From contig NZ_JONV01000006.1 of NCBI RefSeq assembly GCF_000712035.1, positions 248,001 through 312,000 of the forward strand: a stretch of 64,000 nt of DNA. Reading direction: 5' to 3'. Positions within the stretch are counted from its first letter, which is position 1, and each line of letters starts with the position of its first letter. Shown here one piece after another: positions 63,431 to 64,000 of the stretch. Source of the stretch: Salinicoccus luteus DSM 17002 (lineage in GTDB: Bacteria > Bacillota > Bacilli > Staphylococcales > Salinicoccaceae). Below the pieces are notes generated by a model. The model was not told the DNA's origin and ran no database searches. It saw nothing but the letters and a program-made list of their open reading frames with translations. Position numbers and translations under genes: made by a program.

Positions 63431-63712
63431 CTATGTGCGCTTCCTTATCCGGTATGAAGCGTATTTCTTTCTAAATTCATCGTGAAGAGCCTTCAGCTGG
63501 ATGATGCTGTGATACTGGTATGGCCGGGAGAGGATATAGTCCATGCGCTCCTTGAAGTTGAAGGGGAGCACCGCGTCATGTGCCTCTTTGGACATATCCT
63601 CCAGAACTTCGTCAATATCGGAAATTATGGCCGACCGGTAGGCATCATACATTTCATGGTCAGGATTCCTCGCCTCTTCAAGCAGCTTCTGGTACATCTC
63701 TTCAATCGTCAT
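63431..63712 (-). CDS. YpoC-like protein
   Basis: 93 residues, helical and basic at the C-terminus. No motif is visible. The position between nth and ponA/recU matches ypoC of B. subtilis (nth-ypoC-ponA-recU), and PFNFKERMDYILSRPYQYHS is the segment I recognise for the family. It overlaps the nth stop by 4 nt. Function unknown; possibly a DnaD/replication-linked accessory by neighbourhood only. Confidence 0.75.
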   Translation of the reverse strand: MTIEEMYQKLLEEARNPDHEMYDAYRSAIISDIDEVLEDMSKEAHDAVLPFNFKERMDYILSRPYQYHSIIQLKALHDEFRKKYASYRIRKRT

Positions 63713-64000
63713 TGGACATTCTTCCGCTTCATGCGCTTCTGCCCTTCCCTGCAGTCCTCAAGCAGCAGGCAGGTTTCGCATTTGGGATTTCTGGCTGTGC
63801 AGTGGTAGCGTCCGAAGAAGATCAGCTGATGGTGGGTCTTGCTCCACCGCTCTTCAGGCACCTTCTGCATCAGCGTCCGCTCCACTTCCAGCACTGAATC
63901 CTTATAGCGGGCGATGCCGAGTCTTTTCGACACGCGTTCGACATGGGTGTCAACGGCGATTCTCGGAACGCCGAAAGCCACTGAAAGCACCACATTGGCG
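63709..64000 (-). CDS. nth: Endonuclease III (5' part beyond window edge)
   Basis: Base-excision repair glycosylase/AP lyase for oxidised pyrimidines. Only the C-terminal 97 codons or so are in the window, and the coding sequence runs off the end. The catalytic Asp is in VDTHVERVSKRLG. The iron-sulfur loop C-x6-C-x2-C-x5-C is complete (CTARNPKCETCLLLEDC). The helix-hairpin-helix and catalytic Lys would lie outside the window. It is coupled to ypoC by a 4-nt overlap. Confidence 0.93.
   Translation of the reverse strand, partial: ANVVLSVAFGVPRIAVDTHVERVSKRLGIARYKDSVLEVERTLMQKVPEERWSKTHHQLIFFGRYHCTARNPKCETCLLLEDCREGQKRMKRKNVQ

Overview
The window is chromosomal DNA of a moderate-GC member of the Staphylococcaceae, most likely Salinicoccus or a close relative (inference). 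The gene order is staphylococcal: femA-femB, lysC-asd-dapAB-dapH-dapL-alr-lysA, cspA, acylphosphatase, xpaC/telA, brnQ, odhAB, arlRS, pgpB-murG, ctpA, crr, msrAB, dfrA-thyA, cvfC, dynA, gpsB-rnpB, recU-pbp2, nth. The base composition is well above that of Staphylococcus, and several surface or long proteins carry acidic Glu/Thr-rich tails, which would suit a salt-adapted coccus. There are no rRNA, tRNA, prophage or CRISPR sequences. The only mobile-type gene is one solitary serine recombinase.

Region by region. 1-7 kb: end of an AgcS alanine/sodium symporter, a DUF1002 exported protein, an LCP wall-polymer ligase, a CDF metal exporter, a Y-family polymerase behind a LexA box, and a SatD/DUF3307-like pair with repeats in its promoter region. 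7-11 kb: three tandem FemABX interpeptide-bridge enzymes. 11-14.4 kb: a sodium/solute symporter and an AT-rich patch with the recombinase. 14.4-19.7 kb: PepF, CvfB, sirtuin, ABC-F protein. 19.7-28.1 kb: lysine riboswitch and the eight-gene aspartate-to-lysine operon (acetylase pathway). 28.1-31.2 kb: cspA with a structured leader, DUF1033, acylphosphatase, XpaC, TelA. 31.2-39.5 kb (minus): BrnQ, a vWA/MoxR pair, OdhB and OdhA. 39.6-45.3 kb (minus): ArlS/ArlR, a Fur-controlled small RNA, PgpB, MurG, CtpA. 45.4-49.9 kb (minus): DeoD, YozE, Crr, MsrB, MsrA, YpmS, DHFR, ThyA. 50-60.2 kb (minus): BrxA, a frameshifted cvfC, a 57-residue zinc-finger protein, RNase HI-like protein, 5'-3' exonuclease, rhodanese, DynA, RNA methyltransferase, RNase P RNA, GpsB, YpsA, YppE. 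60.3-64 kb: RecU and PBP2 on plus, then YpoC and the 3' part of nth on minus.

Much of the window serves the cell envelope: lysine for the stem peptide (dap operon), lipid II synthesis (murG), bridge formation (FemABX), transglycosylation and transpeptidation (PBP2), wall-polymer attachment (LCP), division control (GpsB), membrane remodelling (DynA) and processing (CtpA). Redox repair (MsrA, MsrB, BrxA) and the one-carbon/thymidylate pair (DHFR, ThyA) form a second group.

The best candidate for something undescribed here is the small RNA between arlR and pgpB. It has a consensus sigma-A promoter inside the end of pgpB, a 14/15 Fur box at the start site, a C6 run in a hairpin loop and a strong intrinsic terminator. 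It sits at the locus I recall for the S. aureus iron-sparing sRNA IsrR. Other points to follow: the A9 run that splits cvfC, a likely AUC/AUU start for the SatD-like gene, three repeats in front of it, the third FemABX paralogue, a 23-residue membrane microprotein with its own terminator, and the long hairpin in the cspA leader.
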